64,000 nucleotides of DNA from Christiangramia crocea (GTDB lineage Bacteria > Bacteroidota > Bacteroidia > Flavobacteriales > Flavobacteriaceae), in the NCBI RefSeq assembly GCF_022410465.1, contig NZ_JAJSON010000020.1, positions 124,001 to 188,000 of the forward strand, read 5' to 3'. The position numbers and the translations under genes were made by a program. Below the pieces are notes generated by a model, which saw only the letters and a list, made by a program, of their open reading frames with translations, did no database searches and had not been told where the DNA came from. This document shows, piece after piece, positions 39,881 to 50,054 of the stretch. Numbering within the stretch: the first letter of the stretch is position 1; each line of letters starts with the position of its first letter.

Positions 39881-42800
39881 ATGAAATATTTATTTACTAA
39901 ATCTTTTTTGCTCTTACTCTTTTGCTTTTCTCAGGTTGCGTTTAGTCAGCAACAGGTTTCAGGAACTGTTAAAGATCAATATGGCATGCCACTCGCCGGA
40001 GTAACGGTTTTAGAAACCGATACCCAAAACGGAACAGCGACCGATTTTGATGGCAAATTTACGATATCGATTTCGAATGAAGATGCTTCGCTAACATTTA
40101 GCTATCTCGGCTTTAAAAGAAAAGTGGTTAGCGTTGGGGATGACACTAATATAGATGTTGTTCTGGAAGAAGATGTGGAGTCGCTGGAAAGCGTAGTGAT
40201 CAACTCTCTTGGCTTTAAAGAAAAACGAGATGAGTTAGGTTATGCCAGTTCCACAGTAGATGGAGAAACCGTAAGCGAATCAGGTGAAAGCACCTTATTA
40301 AATGGGCTATCCGGTAAATCTTCCGGAGTAAGGATCTCCCGAAATTCAGGGGATCCCGGAGCTGGCGCCTATATTCAGATCAGAGGTTTATCCTCTATAA
40401 CCCGAAACAGTCAGCCACTTATTGTAGTTGATGGAGTACCAATTAGTAATGATGTACGGGGAAATTCTGAAAGCAGCGGGGTTAGCCAGGAATCCAGGCT
40501 AAACGATATTAACCCGAACGATATTGCATCAATTTCAGTATTAAAAGGTGCTTCAGCGGCTGCCTTATGGGGTACACAGGCGCTTGGTGGAGTTGTGATC
40601 ATTACCACTAAAGATGGTAGTTATAACCAGGGCCTTCAGATAAATTATTCCACTACTTTTTCTTATGATGTGATCAATCAGAAGTATCCATTACAGAATG
40701 AATACGGACAGGGTGATGGTGGAGTTTATGACCAGCGCGCGAGGGATTCATATGGAGACCTCATTGCCGATCGCCCCGGTGGCCAGGATGACTTTGACAC
40801 TTCAGGAGAATTCTATGAAGACCAGGATGGGCGTATCTATTACCCTATCATAAACAAGAATTCACAGCAAACTTATGATGATTCAAATTTCGACCAGGTA
40901 TTCGACAATGGTTATTTCTGGGAAAATAATATTAGCCTTAGTGGAGGAAGCGCAAAAAGTTCAGTTTTCTTCAGTATAAGTGATCTTGATCAACAGGGTA
41001 TTATTAAAAATAATTCTGATTACAGAAGAACTACAACGCGTTTAAACGCGAAACATAAATTTAATGAGGTATTGAGTCTGGACTTTAGTTCAACTTATGC
41101 CCGAACAAACTCCAACAGAATTAGAAAAGGTGCAAGTTCTTCAGGCTTATATCTAGGACTGTTAAGGAACCCTACAGATTTTGATATATCCGGATATAGA
41201 GGAAATTACTATTCCGGGCCTGATGCCTCACCTGTTTCAGACAGACAAAGATCTTATCGTGAACCCTTGGGAGCCGATGGATCACCGACTTATAACAACC
41301 CATTATGGACCATAAATGAACAGGAAAATGAAGCAAAGGTAGACCGTTTTATCACAAATTTTGAGCTTACCGCTGAACCAATGAGTTGGCTTGACCTTAT
41401 CGCTAGAGTTGGTCTTGATCATTACACTGAAGAACGAGATGAATTCTTTACCCCCGGATCTGCTGCTGGTGCCTTTCGTTCAGGCCTTATAGATAATTCT
41501 ATCGCCAAGAATACCATCTTCAATATGGACTATATCGCCAAATCTCAGTTCAACGTAAGTGATAATTTTGGTGGTATTTTCCTTGCCGGATTCAACTATA
41601 ATTCAAAATCAAGAAGTGTTGAGGGAGCATCCGCAAGAAATTTCATTCAGTTTGTAGATGTAGACAGCGGAATTCGCGATATAGACAATGCATTGCCTGA
41701 AAACAGATCGGTTACAAGTTCTGAAGGCCATGAAAGGACTGCCGCGGTCTATTCCTCATTGTCCCTGAACGCTCTTGAGATGTTATACTTCACAGGAACT
41801 ATCAGGGTAGAATCAGCCTCTACCTTCGGGAATAATGTAGATAATACTTTCGCTTTTCCATCGGCCTCCCTGGCATGGCAGTTCACCAAGCTTCTGGACA
41901 TCAATGACGATGTACTTTCATTCGGTAAATTAAGAGCTTCTTATGGTGAGGTTGGGGTGCAACCCTCTCGTTATAATACTTCCAATATATTTGTTTCACC
42001 TTCATTTGGCGATAGTCTTGGTGGTGACCTCGATTTGACCCTATTCGGAAATGGAGCGTTCATTCCAGCTGCTGGTAGAGGAAATACCGCACTAAGACCT
42101 GAAAGAAAAAAAGAAGTTGAATTTGGAGTAGATCTTAGATTCCTTCAGGATAAACTTCGATTTAGTGTTACTTATTTCGATAATAAAACTGAGGACGTCC
42201 TTTTAGATTTTCCTTTACCAAACTCAACCGGTTACAGTTCCATTTATGCTAACGGAGCAGAAATTGAGAATAAAGGGCTCGAGTTAGATTTAGGATATCA
42301 AATAATCCTGACAGATGATTTCTCATGGAGCATTAACTCAAATTTCACCACTGTAGAGAATAAAGTTACCGACCTAGTTGGTATAGAATCATTCGATTTA
42401 GGAGGCCTGGCAGCAGTTTCTTCTAGAGCGGTTAAAGGCGAGCCACTAGGTGTACTTTGGGGTTCGAGAGTTTTAAGGGATGAAGAAGGTAATTATGCTT
42501 TAGATGAAAATGGATTTCCTATACAAGATCAGGAAGTAGGTGTGATTGGGGATCCCAATCCAGATTGGCAGGGAGCATTGTCTACTTCTATTAAATACAA
42601 AAACTTTAGACTTTCAGCATTGCTGGAAACCTATCAGGGAGCCGATATTTTCGCTGGAACAAAATCTGTACTTCGTGATCTGGGTAGATGGTACGATACA
42701 GCTAACAGAGTTACTGCTGAACGAAATTATGTGACTTCAGCAGGTAATGTGATCAATATAGGTGAAACCTTCCGTGGAAATATTCAGGATTTTGGTGGAG

Positions 42801-43129
42801 GACCTGTAGCACTTACCGAATCATGGTATAATGGTGAAGGAGGATTTTTTGGTGGAGGGACTGATGAACTTTATATTGAAGATGGTTCCTGGACAAGGCT
42901 TCGTGAATTAAGTCTGGGTTATTTATGGGATTCCCAATGGCTGAAAAATACAACCAAATTACAGTCGATTGAATTTACAGTAACAGGAAGAAACCTGTTC
43001 TTATGGACACAGTTTGAAGGTAATGATCCAGATACCAACCTTTCCGGGATTAGTGCAGCTCGTGGTATTGACTATTTCAACAACCCGGCAACAAAATCAT
43101 ATCTGGTAAATCTTAACGTAAAATTTTAA
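39881..43129 (+). CDS. SusC-like TonB-dependent outer membrane transporter
   Basis: A signal peptide (to about 22, ending AFSQ) precedes a carboxypeptidase-like regulatory domain (VSGTVKDQYGMPLAGVTV, about 26-110), a plug with the GKSSGVRISRNSGDPGAGAYIQIRG-type block (short quote: AYIQIRGLSS), and a 22-strand barrel up to the C-terminal NVKF. A SusC plug domain signature is followed by VLKGASAAALWG. With the SusD-like lipoprotein 13 bp downstream it forms an outer membrane uptake pair. The substrate is not readable, and no glycoside hydrolase is nearby. Confidence 0.96.
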   Translation: MKYLFTKSFLLLLFCFSQVAFSQQQVSGTVKDQYGMPLAGVTVLETDTQNGTATDFDGKFTISISNEDASLTFSYLGFKRKVVSVGDDTNIDVVLEEDVESLESVVINSLGFKEKRDELGYASSTVDGETVSESGESTLLNGLSGKSSGVRISRNSGDPGAGAYIQIRGLSSITRNSQPLIVVDGVPISNDVRGNSESSGVSQESRLNDINPNDIASISVLKGASAAALWGTQALGGVVIITTKDGSYNQGLQINYSTTFSYDVINQKYPLQNEYGQGDGGVYDQRARDSYGDLIADRPGGQDDFDTSGEFYEDQDGRIYYPIINKNSQQTYDDSNFDQVFDNGYFWENNISLSGGSAKSSVFFSISDLDQQGIIKNNSDYRRTTTRLNAKHKFNEVLSLDFSSTYARTNSNRIRKGASSSGLYLGLLRNPTDFDISGYRGNYYSGPDASPVSDRQRSYREPLGADGSPTYNNPLWTINEQENEAKVDRFITNFELTAEPMSWLDLIARVGLDHYTEERDEFFTPGSAAGAFRSGLIDNSIAKNTIFNMDYIAKSQFNVSDNFGGIFLAGFNYNSKSRSVEGASARNFIQFVDVDSGIRDIDNALPENRSVTSSEGHERTAAVYSSLSLNALEMLYFTGTIRVESASTFGNNVDNTFAFPSASLAWQFTKLLDINDDVLSFGKLRASYGEVGVQPSRYNTSNIFVSPSFGDSLGGDLDLTLFGNGAFIPAAGRGNTALRPERKKEVEFGVDLRFLQDKLRFSVTYFDNKTEDVLLDFPLPNSTGYSSIYANGAEIENKGLELDLGYQIILTDDFSWSINSNFTTVENKVTDLVGIESFDLGGLAAVSSRAVKGEPLGVLWGSRVLRDEEGNYALDENGFPIQDQEVGVIGDPNPDWQGALSTSIKYKNFRLSALLETYQGADIFAGTKSVLRDLGRWYDTANRVTAERNYVTSAGNVINIGETFRGNIQDFGGGPVALTESWYNGEGGFFGGGTDELYIEDGSWTRLRELSLGYLWDSQWLKNTTKLQSIEFTVTGRNLFLWTQFEGNDPDTNLSGISAARGIDYFNNPATKSYLVNLNVKF

Positions 43130-43142
43130 AACTATCAACAAC

Positions 43143-44561
43143 ATGAAACGAATTATAATTTTAATACTTGTTGTAAGCTTTCAGCTCTCGTGTAGCGACC
43201 TGGTAGATGGCATTAATGACGACCCTAATAATATTACAGAAAGTACATTTGGTAGTATCCTAACAGGTGCTGAAGTTGGAAATCTTCTTGTGCAGAGTGG
43301 GGAAACAGCAAGAAGGTCTGCCCTTTTTGCCGGACAATACACAGGATTAGACCGCCAGCACCTGAGTTTAACACAATACAATGTAACTACCAGTACTTTT
43401 GATGCTTTATGGTATGATCTCTATGTAAATGCATATAGAAATGCAGTTGTTGCTGAAACTGTTGCGATAGATGATAATATTGGTCCTGTAAGCCTTGGAA
43501 TTACCCAGGTTTTAAAGGCATATATTATTGGGACTGCAGCTTCACTTTATGGAGATGTTCCTTATGATGAAGCTGGCGATATTGAGAATACGAATCCTGC
43601 TTATGAAGATCAGCCTGCCGTATTTCAGAAAATCCAGGATCGCCTGGATGAAGCTATCTCAAATTTACAAATAGGTGGAGGGCGACCTGTTGGAGGATCT
43701 GATATTTATTATGATGGTGCCCCAAATAAGTGGATCGAATCCGCCTATACTCTAAAGGCAAGATTTTATTTAGTTACAAAACAATACGATTTAGCCTATC
43801 AGGCTGCACAAAATGGAATAAGTTCTATGGAGAACAGCATGTACGCTCCACACGGTACAGCGGTTCAAAATTCAAATTTAAATTATCAGTTATTTGCTGT
43901 CGCAGTTAGACAGGCCGATGTGGTAGTTTCTGATTTTATGACCAGTTTGGTGCAACCCGGATCGGAAAACCCAATGCCCGAAAATTATCGCGGAAATAGT
44001 AAAACCGACGAAACAGCGAGATTTAACTATCTCTTCAATATTACCAGCGTAGGAGTTCAGCCGAATACTGAAGATGGTTTTGCGGCGCAAACAGCTCCTG
44101 CCCCACTTGTAACCTATCAGGAAAATTTACTGATCCTGGCTGAAGCCGGATTACGTTCCCAGGGTTTTGATGCAGGATTGAATGCACTCAACAATTTCAG
44201 GGCATTTATGGATGCAGGAGGATATTTAATGAATATAGACGCTGCTAACCTTAATTATGAAGCTTATGCTGCTGCGGACTTCGCTCCGGGAGGTATTGAG
44301 AATCAAGATGGGTTATCTCAGGAAGATGCCTTGCTAAGAGAAATTCTGGAAGAAAGATATGTTACACTTTTCGGACTTATTGAACCATTCAATGACATGC
44401 GAAGAACTCTTAATGAAAGTAACGTAAGGGTTCCGGTAGAGCCTAATACAGGTAACCAGTTGCCTCAGCGTTTTCTAATCCCCCAAACTGAAATAGACAG
44501 GAATGAGAATGTTCCAAACCCAATTCCAGACTTTTTTGAACCTACAGATATCAATTCATGA
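43143..44561 (+). CDS. SusD/RagB-like lipoprotein
   Basis: A lipoprotein (Cys17 in LSCSD) of the SusD-like_2 type, with the N-terminal DDPNN motif and TPR-like helices, and a conserved C-terminal EERYVTLFGLIEPFNDMRR-type block (short quote: EERYVTLFG). It binds the substrate as the lid of the SusC transporter. The length of 472 is normal. Its end overlaps the SGNH gene (ATGA). Confidence 0.94.
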   Translation: MKRIIILILVVSFQLSCSDLVDGINDDPNNITESTFGSILTGAEVGNLLVQSGETARRSALFAGQYTGLDRQHLSLTQYNVTTSTFDALWYDLYVNAYRNAVVAETVAIDDNIGPVSLGITQVLKAYIIGTAASLYGDVPYDEAGDIENTNPAYEDQPAVFQKIQDRLDEAISNLQIGGGRPVGGSDIYYDGAPNKWIESAYTLKARFYLVTKQYDLAYQAAQNGISSMENSMYAPHGTAVQNSNLNYQLFAVAVRQADVVVSDFMTSLVQPGSENPMPENYRGNSKTDETARFNYLFNITSVGVQPNTEDGFAAQTAPAPLVTYQENLLILAEAGLRSQGFDAGLNALNNFRAFMDAGGYLMNIDAANLNYEAYAAADFAPGGIENQDGLSQEDALLREILEERYVTLFGLIEPFNDMRRTLNESNVRVPVEPNTGNQLPQRFLIPQTEIDRNENVPNPIPDFFEPTDINS

Positions 44562-45346
44562 TAATGACAGAAATGAAGAGAAATAATGCCCGACGTTTAC
44601 TGCGTCTATCTATCATATTACTTTTTCTTCCGGCTGTATTGTTCAGCCAGGAAGAGCAGGCAGAGAAAGTTCTGTTTGTTGGAAATAGTTTCACCTATTT
44701 CTGGAACATGCCCCAAATGGTAGAAGCTATGGCAAAAGATCAGGATGTAAAGCTGCAAACCTCACAATCCACTGTGGGGGGCAGCAACCTGGAACAGCAC
44801 TGGAAAGAAGAAAAGGAAACGAATACCCGGATTATTCTTGAAGAAGAAAGCTGGGACTATGTGGTGCTTCAAGATCATAGTATGAGTACCATAGATGCAC
44901 CTGAAAGGTTTACTACTTATGCCACCAAGCTCATTGAGCTTGTAAAGGAAAAAGATGCCACTCCCCTGCTTTCAATGACCTGGGCTTATGATTCCAATCC
45001 GTTAATGCAGGAAACTATTGGCACTTCCTATATAAAACTTGGAAAAGAGACCGGTGTGAACGTAGTTCCCGTGGGAACCATTTTCATGCAGGCTCAAAAA
45101 GCGAGGCCAGACCTTAAGATGTACTTTGATGATAAACATCCTTCATCCGACGGGTCTTACCTGATAGCTCTCATTTACTATAAATATCTCACAGGTAGAT
45201 CTGTAAAAGATATTCCGAACCGATTAAAAACCACAGATTCTGATGGAGACCTATTGTATCTCAATTTCGTTCTCCCAGAAACCGGTGTTTTTCTAAGACA
45301 ACTGGTGGAAGATTTTGATATGGAATCATTTAAAAAGGCACATTAA
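44558..45346 (+). CDS. Exported SGNH/GDSL-family hydrolase
   Basis: A signal peptide (ending LFSQ near residue 31) is followed by block I VLFVGNSFTYFW with the catalytic Ser, and block V FDDKHPSSDGSYL with the Asp-x-x-His pair. The GNSFT form is seen in SGNH hydrolases that often act as esterases. The starts at 44558, 44564 and 44573 are all possible; I use the first because it couples to susD (ATGA). It ends with TAATG shared with the transporter gene. It probably deacylates or hydrolyses the substrate bound by SusD. Confidence 0.85.
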   Translation: MIMTEMKRNNARRLLRLSIILLFLPAVLFSQEEQAEKVLFVGNSFTYFWNMPQMVEAMAKDQDVKLQTSQSTVGGSNLEQHWKEEKETNTRIILEEESWDYVVLQDHSMSTIDAPERFTTYATKLIELVKEKDATPLLSMTWAYDSNPLMQETIGTSYIKLGKETGVNVVPVGTIFMQAQKARPDLKMYFDDKHPSSDGSYLIALIYYKYLTGRSVKDIPNRLKTTDSDGDLLYLNFVLPETGVFLRQLVEDFDMESFKKAH

Positions 45347-46824
45347 TGAAGGCTCGGAAAAACATTTTTTTAGCACTCGGCCCGGTATTATTCATTGTAT
45401 TACAAAGCATTGGAGGACCCGAAGGAATGCCAGATGCTGCTTATGATGTATTATCAGCAACCATCTGGATCGCATTATGGTGGGTGACAGAAGCAGTACC
45501 TATCGCCGTAACTGCATTACTCCCCATTGTTTTATTCCCGTTAACGGGAGCCCTTGATCTTTCTACGACAACCGCTTCCTACGGGCATAAATATATTTTT
45601 CTTTATATGGGAGGATTTATGCTTGCGATCGCGATTGAAAAATGGAATCTCCATAAGCGTATTGCATTGCATATCATAAATCTAATAGGCACTAATGTAA
45701 AGAATATCATTCTTGGCTTTATGGTGGCCACGGCATTCCTTTCCATGTGGATATCGAATACCGCGACATCTGTAATGATGCTTCCCATAGGGATGTCTAT
45801 CGTTTCACAGCTTAAGGATAATCCGGCTACCAAAGAAGATGAGAACAGGGTCTTTGGAAAAGCTTTAATGCTGAGCATTGCATACAGTGCATCAATAGGA
45901 GGTGTTGCAACCCTCATAGGAACACCTCCAAACCTGGTCTTTGCCGGCTACATACAGGAGATATACAATATAGATATCACTTTTTTCCAGTGGTTAAAAT
46001 TTGGGCTGCCCATATCTGTATTATTACTTATCATCTCCTGGTACTATATAACCCATATAGCATTCAGTTTTAAACAGAAGGAATTCCCCGGCGGGAAACA
46101 GGAAATTCAAAAATTTATTGCTGAATTGGGTCCAATGAAACGGGAAGAGAAGATCGTAATGAGCATTTTCATTATAACGGCATTCTGCTGGATCACCCGT
46201 TCATTTATCCTGGAAAAATTCCTTCCGGGAATAGACGACACCATTATAGCGATGATCGCAGGGATAAGCCTTTTCACCATAAGTTCTGGAGGGGAAGGAA
46301 AAAGGATCATTAAATGGAAGGAAGCCGTAAAAATGCCATGGGGGATTATTCTCCTGTTTGGCGGAGGTATGGCACTTGCTTCAGGATTTGAAGTTACAGG
46401 ACTGGCCGAATGGTTTGGCCTACAGATGACATTACTCCAGACTTTACCGCTACTGCTCCTGGTATTGATCGTAATTTTCAGTGTTAATTTCATTACTGAG
46501 CTTACATCTAATCTGGCGACCACAGCAATGCTTTTGCCAATCCTGGCCCCTATCGCATTAAAACTAGACCTGAATCCATATATGTTACTGGTCGCAACAA
46601 CGGTAGCAGCATCATGTGCTTTTATGTTACCGGTGGCCACCCCGCCAAATGCAGTGGTTTTTGGCTCGGGATATTTAAGAATCCCAGACATGGTGAGAAC
46701 AGGTATCTGGATGAACCTGATCTCAATCCTTATACTAACGGCAATGGTCTACTTAATGCTACCAATCCTCTGGGATTTTGATCCTTTTGGATTCAGTGAA
46801 GAATTTGTACTAAAACAACCATAA
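45346..46824 (+). CDS. DASS-family (SLC13) sodium/carboxylate symporter
   Basis: An inner membrane transporter with about 11-12 helices of the divalent anion-sodium symporter family. Two SNT/SN motifs (WISNTATSVMMLP and ITELTSNLATTAMLLP) form the paired sodium and substrate sites, and WWVTEAVPIAVTALLP is the early conserved block. Typical substrates are succinate, malate, citrate or sulfate. The start codon overlaps the preceding stop (TAATG). Its presence inside a SusCD operon suggests that a carboxylate is the final product imported. Confidence 0.93.
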   Translation: MKARKNIFLALGPVLFIVLQSIGGPEGMPDAAYDVLSATIWIALWWVTEAVPIAVTALLPIVLFPLTGALDLSTTTASYGHKYIFLYMGGFMLAIAIEKWNLHKRIALHIINLIGTNVKNIILGFMVATAFLSMWISNTATSVMMLPIGMSIVSQLKDNPATKEDENRVFGKALMLSIAYSASIGGVATLIGTPPNLVFAGYIQEIYNIDITFFQWLKFGLPISVLLLIISWYYITHIAFSFKQKEFPGGKQEIQKFIAELGPMKREEKIVMSIFIITAFCWITRSFILEKFLPGIDDTIIAMIAGISLFTISSGGEGKRIIKWKEAVKMPWGIILLFGGGMALASGFEVTGLAEWFGLQMTLLQTLPLLLLVLIVIFSVNFITELTSNLATTAMLLPILAPIALKLDLNPYMLLVATTVAASCAFMLPVATPPNAVVFGSGYLRIPDMVRTGIWMNLISILILTAMVYLMLPILWDFDPFGFSEEFVLKQP

Positions 46825-46853
46825 AATAGAATAACTCTCTAAAACATTAAATA

Positions 46854-48641
46854 ATGGAAACTATTATAAAATCTAAAACGAGAGCACTTTTGAGTTCATG
46901 TGTCTTTATCTTCATCTTGCTGGCTTTCTCAGCCTGTTCCAATGATGATGACATAGCTGTTAAAGATGACGGAGTTCTTAGGCTGCTAAAACAGAATATA
47001 GGAGAAGATGACCTCATGGATGGTGCTGAGAATATTCCCGTGGAATCTTCTTTAACCCTGGTATTCTCCCACAGTTTGAATACCGAAGCGCTGAGTTCAG
47101 CACTACAGGTGAACGCTGAAGGAGGAAACGCCGACTACAGCCTGGAATTTTCAAATTCTAATTCAACAATAAAAATTACTCCAAATACGAGATTTGATTA
47201 TGAAACAAGTTATACTATAAACATTCCGGAAGGAGTATACGGGGCTGAAGGAGAAGCTCTAAAAGAACCGGTAAATATCAATTTCAGAACCGCAGCTTAT
47301 GTACCTCCTGTTATTAAGCTTTCTTCTGACGCCGATAAAGTAAAGGAAAGTGCAGAGACCATAACGATCACTGCTGAACTTGATAAGGATACTGATGAAG
47401 ATGTCACGGTAGACCTCGATTTCGCAGGAACAGCCACTTTGGATACAGATTATTCTGTAAGTAGTACGGAACTGGTGATCCCTGCGGGTGAACTTTCTGC
47501 CACTTTTGAGCTTACTACCACCCCAGATCAGGAAAATGATGACAACGAATCCGTGATCATAAGCGTAGCATCCATAGAGAATGCAACCGATAATGATAAT
47601 ACACAGGTTCAGATCAATATTACTGAAGAATTACCGCCGCTTTCACTTAAAGGTGTGATGGCACTTACCTGGGATGGTTCAGACACTAACGACGGTAAAG
47701 CAGTTCATGTGGTGGCCAATGCAGATATTGCAGATCTTAGTATCTACAGTATTGGAGTCGCGAATAATGGTCTTGGCACCGACGGACCTGAATATACCTT
47801 CCCGGCGATCTCACTTTCTGAAGGGGACAACGTTCTTGTTGCCCGTAATCCGGAAGCATTATCAGCGTATTTCGAAAATTGTACTGATGAATTTGCAGTA
47901 ATACTTGAATCTAACAATTCAATTAGCCAGAACGGAGATGACGCGATAGAACTTTATAATGGGGATACCATCATTGAAGTATATGGAGATTCAGATGTTG
48001 ACGGGACTGGTTTAGAATGGGAGTATTCAGGCTCATGGGCTTATAAGATAGGCAGAGAATGGACTTACGGTGGTGTTGACTGCAGCGTTGGAAGTACTCT
48101 TAACAGCCAGTCATCCTGTCCATATCCAATTTGTAAAGAAGCTCTTGAGCTTAAAGGAGTACTGGCCATTCTTTGGGATGGTAGTGGTACAAACGGTGGA
48201 AAAGCCGTCCATTTTAAAGCAAATAAGGATATTGAAGACCTTAGTATCTACGGTGTAGGTATCACCAACAATGGCGGTGGAACCGATGGAGTGGAATACG
48301 TATTCCCTCAAATGGCTGTAGAAGAAGGTGATGACATCCTGCTCGCCAGAGAGCCGGGTACCATAGCAGCCTATTTTGGCGGATGTATAGATGATTTTGA
48401 ACATGTACTGGAGTCAGACTCCATGAATCAGAATGGAGATGACGGTGTTGAGCTTTTCAATGGCGAGGCCGTGGTTGAAACCTATGGTGATGCCAATGTT
48501 GACGGAACAGGTGAATTCTGGGAATACTCAGGATCCTGGGCCTATAAGATCAATGGTGAATGGACCGTTGGCGGGGTAGACTGCGCCGCTGGTTCTACCA
48601 CCACTCAAAATTCCAGTTGCGTATATCCAATTTGTGAATAG
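46854..48641 (+). CDS. Surface lipoprotein with Ig-like, Calx-beta and two tandem repeat domains
   Basis: A lipobox (FSACS) precedes an SbsA-type Ig-like domain (about 40-135), a Calx-beta domain (about 150-258), and two tandem copies of a ~160-residue module (about 262-427 and 432-595). Each copy begins with LKGV(M/L)A, contains TDG, GDDxxELYNG/FNG, DxDVDGTG, and ends in CxYPIC. The modules resemble lamin-tail-like domains with conserved Cys pairs. The gene is in the SusCD locus, 30 bp after the transporter, so it may bind substrate at the surface. No catalytic motif is visible. Confidence 0.8.
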   Translation: METIIKSKTRALLSSCVFIFILLAFSACSNDDDIAVKDDGVLRLLKQNIGEDDLMDGAENIPVESSLTLVFSHSLNTEALSSALQVNAEGGNADYSLEFSNSNSTIKITPNTRFDYETSYTINIPEGVYGAEGEALKEPVNINFRTAAYVPPVIKLSSDADKVKESAETITITAELDKDTDEDVTVDLDFAGTATLDTDYSVSSTELVIPAGELSATFELTTTPDQENDDNESVIISVASIENATDNDNTQVQINITEELPPLSLKGVMALTWDGSDTNDGKAVHVVANADIADLSIYSIGVANNGLGTDGPEYTFPAISLSEGDNVLVARNPEALSAYFENCTDEFAVILESNNSISQNGDDAIELYNGDTIIEVYGDSDVDGTGLEWEYSGSWAYKIGREWTYGGVDCSVGSTLNSQSSCPYPICKEALELKGVLAILWDGSGTNGGKAVHFKANKDIEDLSIYGVGITNNGGGTDGVEYVFPQMAVEEGDDILLAREPGTIAAYFGGCIDDFEHVLESDSMNQNGDDGVELFNGEAVVETYGDANVDGTGEFWEYSGSWAYKINGEWTVGGVDCAAGSTTTQNSSCVYPICE

Positions 48642-48651
48642 AATTAGTCAT

Positions 48652-48679
48652 GAGCGGGAGTAAAAAAGCTCCCGCTCTT
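48652..48679 (+). terminator. Hairpin before the hydrolase gene
   Basis: A perfect 9-bp stem (GAGCGGGAG at 48652-48660 with CTCCCGCTC at 48669-48677) has an 8-nt loop. Only two T follow, so read-through to the gene 10 bp later is likely; it may act as an attenuator or mRNA-end stabiliser. Confidence 0.6.
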
Positions 48680-48689
48680 AAAAACCATT

Positions 48690-50054
48690 ATGAAAAAATT
48701 AAACATATCATTTCAGATACTGGGATCATTATTAATAGCCTTTCTTTTTACAGGCTGCGATACTGACTCAGATCCTCCTAAAACTGAATTAACAATTAGT
48801 TCAGTAAGGATCAATGGCTCAAATCTGGGTAATGATATGTCAAATGTTCCTCTGGATGGAAGTATAGAGATCGCCTTCTCCAGCACCCTGAATTCTGAAG
48901 GATTTACAGAAGCATTTTCATTTTCAGATTTCCAGGGAGAAGCGATTTATGATATTTCTTTGACTAGTGCCGGATCAAAAGCGGTCATATCGTATACAGG
49001 ACTCAACCCTAATTCACCTTATACCCTTTCAATTAATACGATGGCAATGGGAAGCAATGGGGAAGCATTGTCCACTCAGTTCTCCAGAAGTTTTACCACT
49101 ACCGAAGCTGAAGAAACAAAGACTCCGTGCACTTCGGCTACGGAAGAGTGTATCCAGCAACTGGAAATTACTGAAGGCCTTTCTTTTCAGTTTTACAGTA
49201 CATTCGAAATAGTTTCAGACAATAACTACGTGTGGGAGGAAATTGAAGAAGTAATTTTTTCAGTTCACGGGCAAAACAGGGATGCTGATAACTATTTTGG
49301 TTACATGACCAATGCGGTTGGTGCTACCGGGAAACTGGAAAACTCACTTGTTATTTCCCCTAATTTTAAAGAGGAAGCCAATGCCTCGTCTGGTGAATTA
49401 TTCTGGGGGAGCAGCTGGAGAACAGGTGCCGATTCAGGAAATAGTGGAAACAACATTAGCTCATTTTCGGTTCTGGATATAATAATAGATTATCTAAGTG
49501 ACCAGGAAAAATTTCCTAATCTGAAGAAGATCACTATTGCCGGGCATAGTTCCGGAGCAGCATTTGCTCAGCATTATGCCATAGTGAATACTTCAGAATC
49601 TAATCATCCCGATTATGAATTCCGGTATGTTGTGGCAAACAACCAGTATTTCTATTATCCCGACGGAAAGCGATATAATGAAAGCACCAGTGAATTCTAT
49701 ACCCCTACAGATTGTACGGGCTATAATTACTGGCCTTACGGATTTGAGTTCGCGCCGGCCTATGTAGACGGAATAACACAGGAAGATCTCCTGCAACTGC
49801 AAATATCCAGAAACACTGTTTATTTACTGGGAGCAAACGACACCCAAACCGAAGGAACCCTGAATACCACCGATTGTGCAGCAATTCTTTTAGGTTCAAA
49901 CAGACTTGAACGTGGAAGGAATATCTTCACTTATTTTGAGACTTTCTATTCTGCTGAGAACAATCATCACAAGATCGAAGTTGAAGGTGTTGGCCATGAT
50001 GCCAGCGCCATGTTCAGTTCGGATGAATTCAAACAATTTATCAGTTCTGATTAA
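48690..50054 (+). CDS. Alpha/beta-hydrolase lipoprotein with N-terminal Ig-like domain
   Basis: A lipobox (FTGCD) is followed by an SbsA-type Ig-like domain (about 32-135, DGSIEIAFSSTLNSEGF) that is related to the one in the preceding lipoprotein. The rest is an alpha/beta-hydrolase: a strand with VIFSVHGQNRD (oxyanion region) and the nucleophile elbow ITIAGHSSGAAFAQH, with catalytic Asp and His near the C-terminus (VEGVGHDAS gives the His). It is predicted to be a surface esterase or lipase. It ends the SusCD locus and is followed by a perfect terminator. Confidence 0.82.
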   Translation: MKKLNISFQILGSLLIAFLFTGCDTDSDPPKTELTISSVRINGSNLGNDMSNVPLDGSIEIAFSSTLNSEGFTEAFSFSDFQGEAIYDISLTSAGSKAVISYTGLNPNSPYTLSINTMAMGSNGEALSTQFSRSFTTTEAEETKTPCTSATEECIQQLEITEGLSFQFYSTFEIVSDNNYVWEEIEEVIFSVHGQNRDADNYFGYMTNAVGATGKLENSLVISPNFKEEANASSGELFWGSSWRTGADSGNSGNNISSFSVLDIIIDYLSDQEKFPNLKKITIAGHSSGAAFAQHYAIVNTSESNHPDYEFRYVVANNQYFYYPDGKRYNESTSEFYTPTDCTGYNYWPYGFEFAPAYVDGITQEDLLQLQISRNTVYLLGANDTQTEGTLNTTDCAAILLGSNRLERGRNIFTYFETFYSAENNHHKIEVEGVGHDASAMFSSDEFKQFISSD

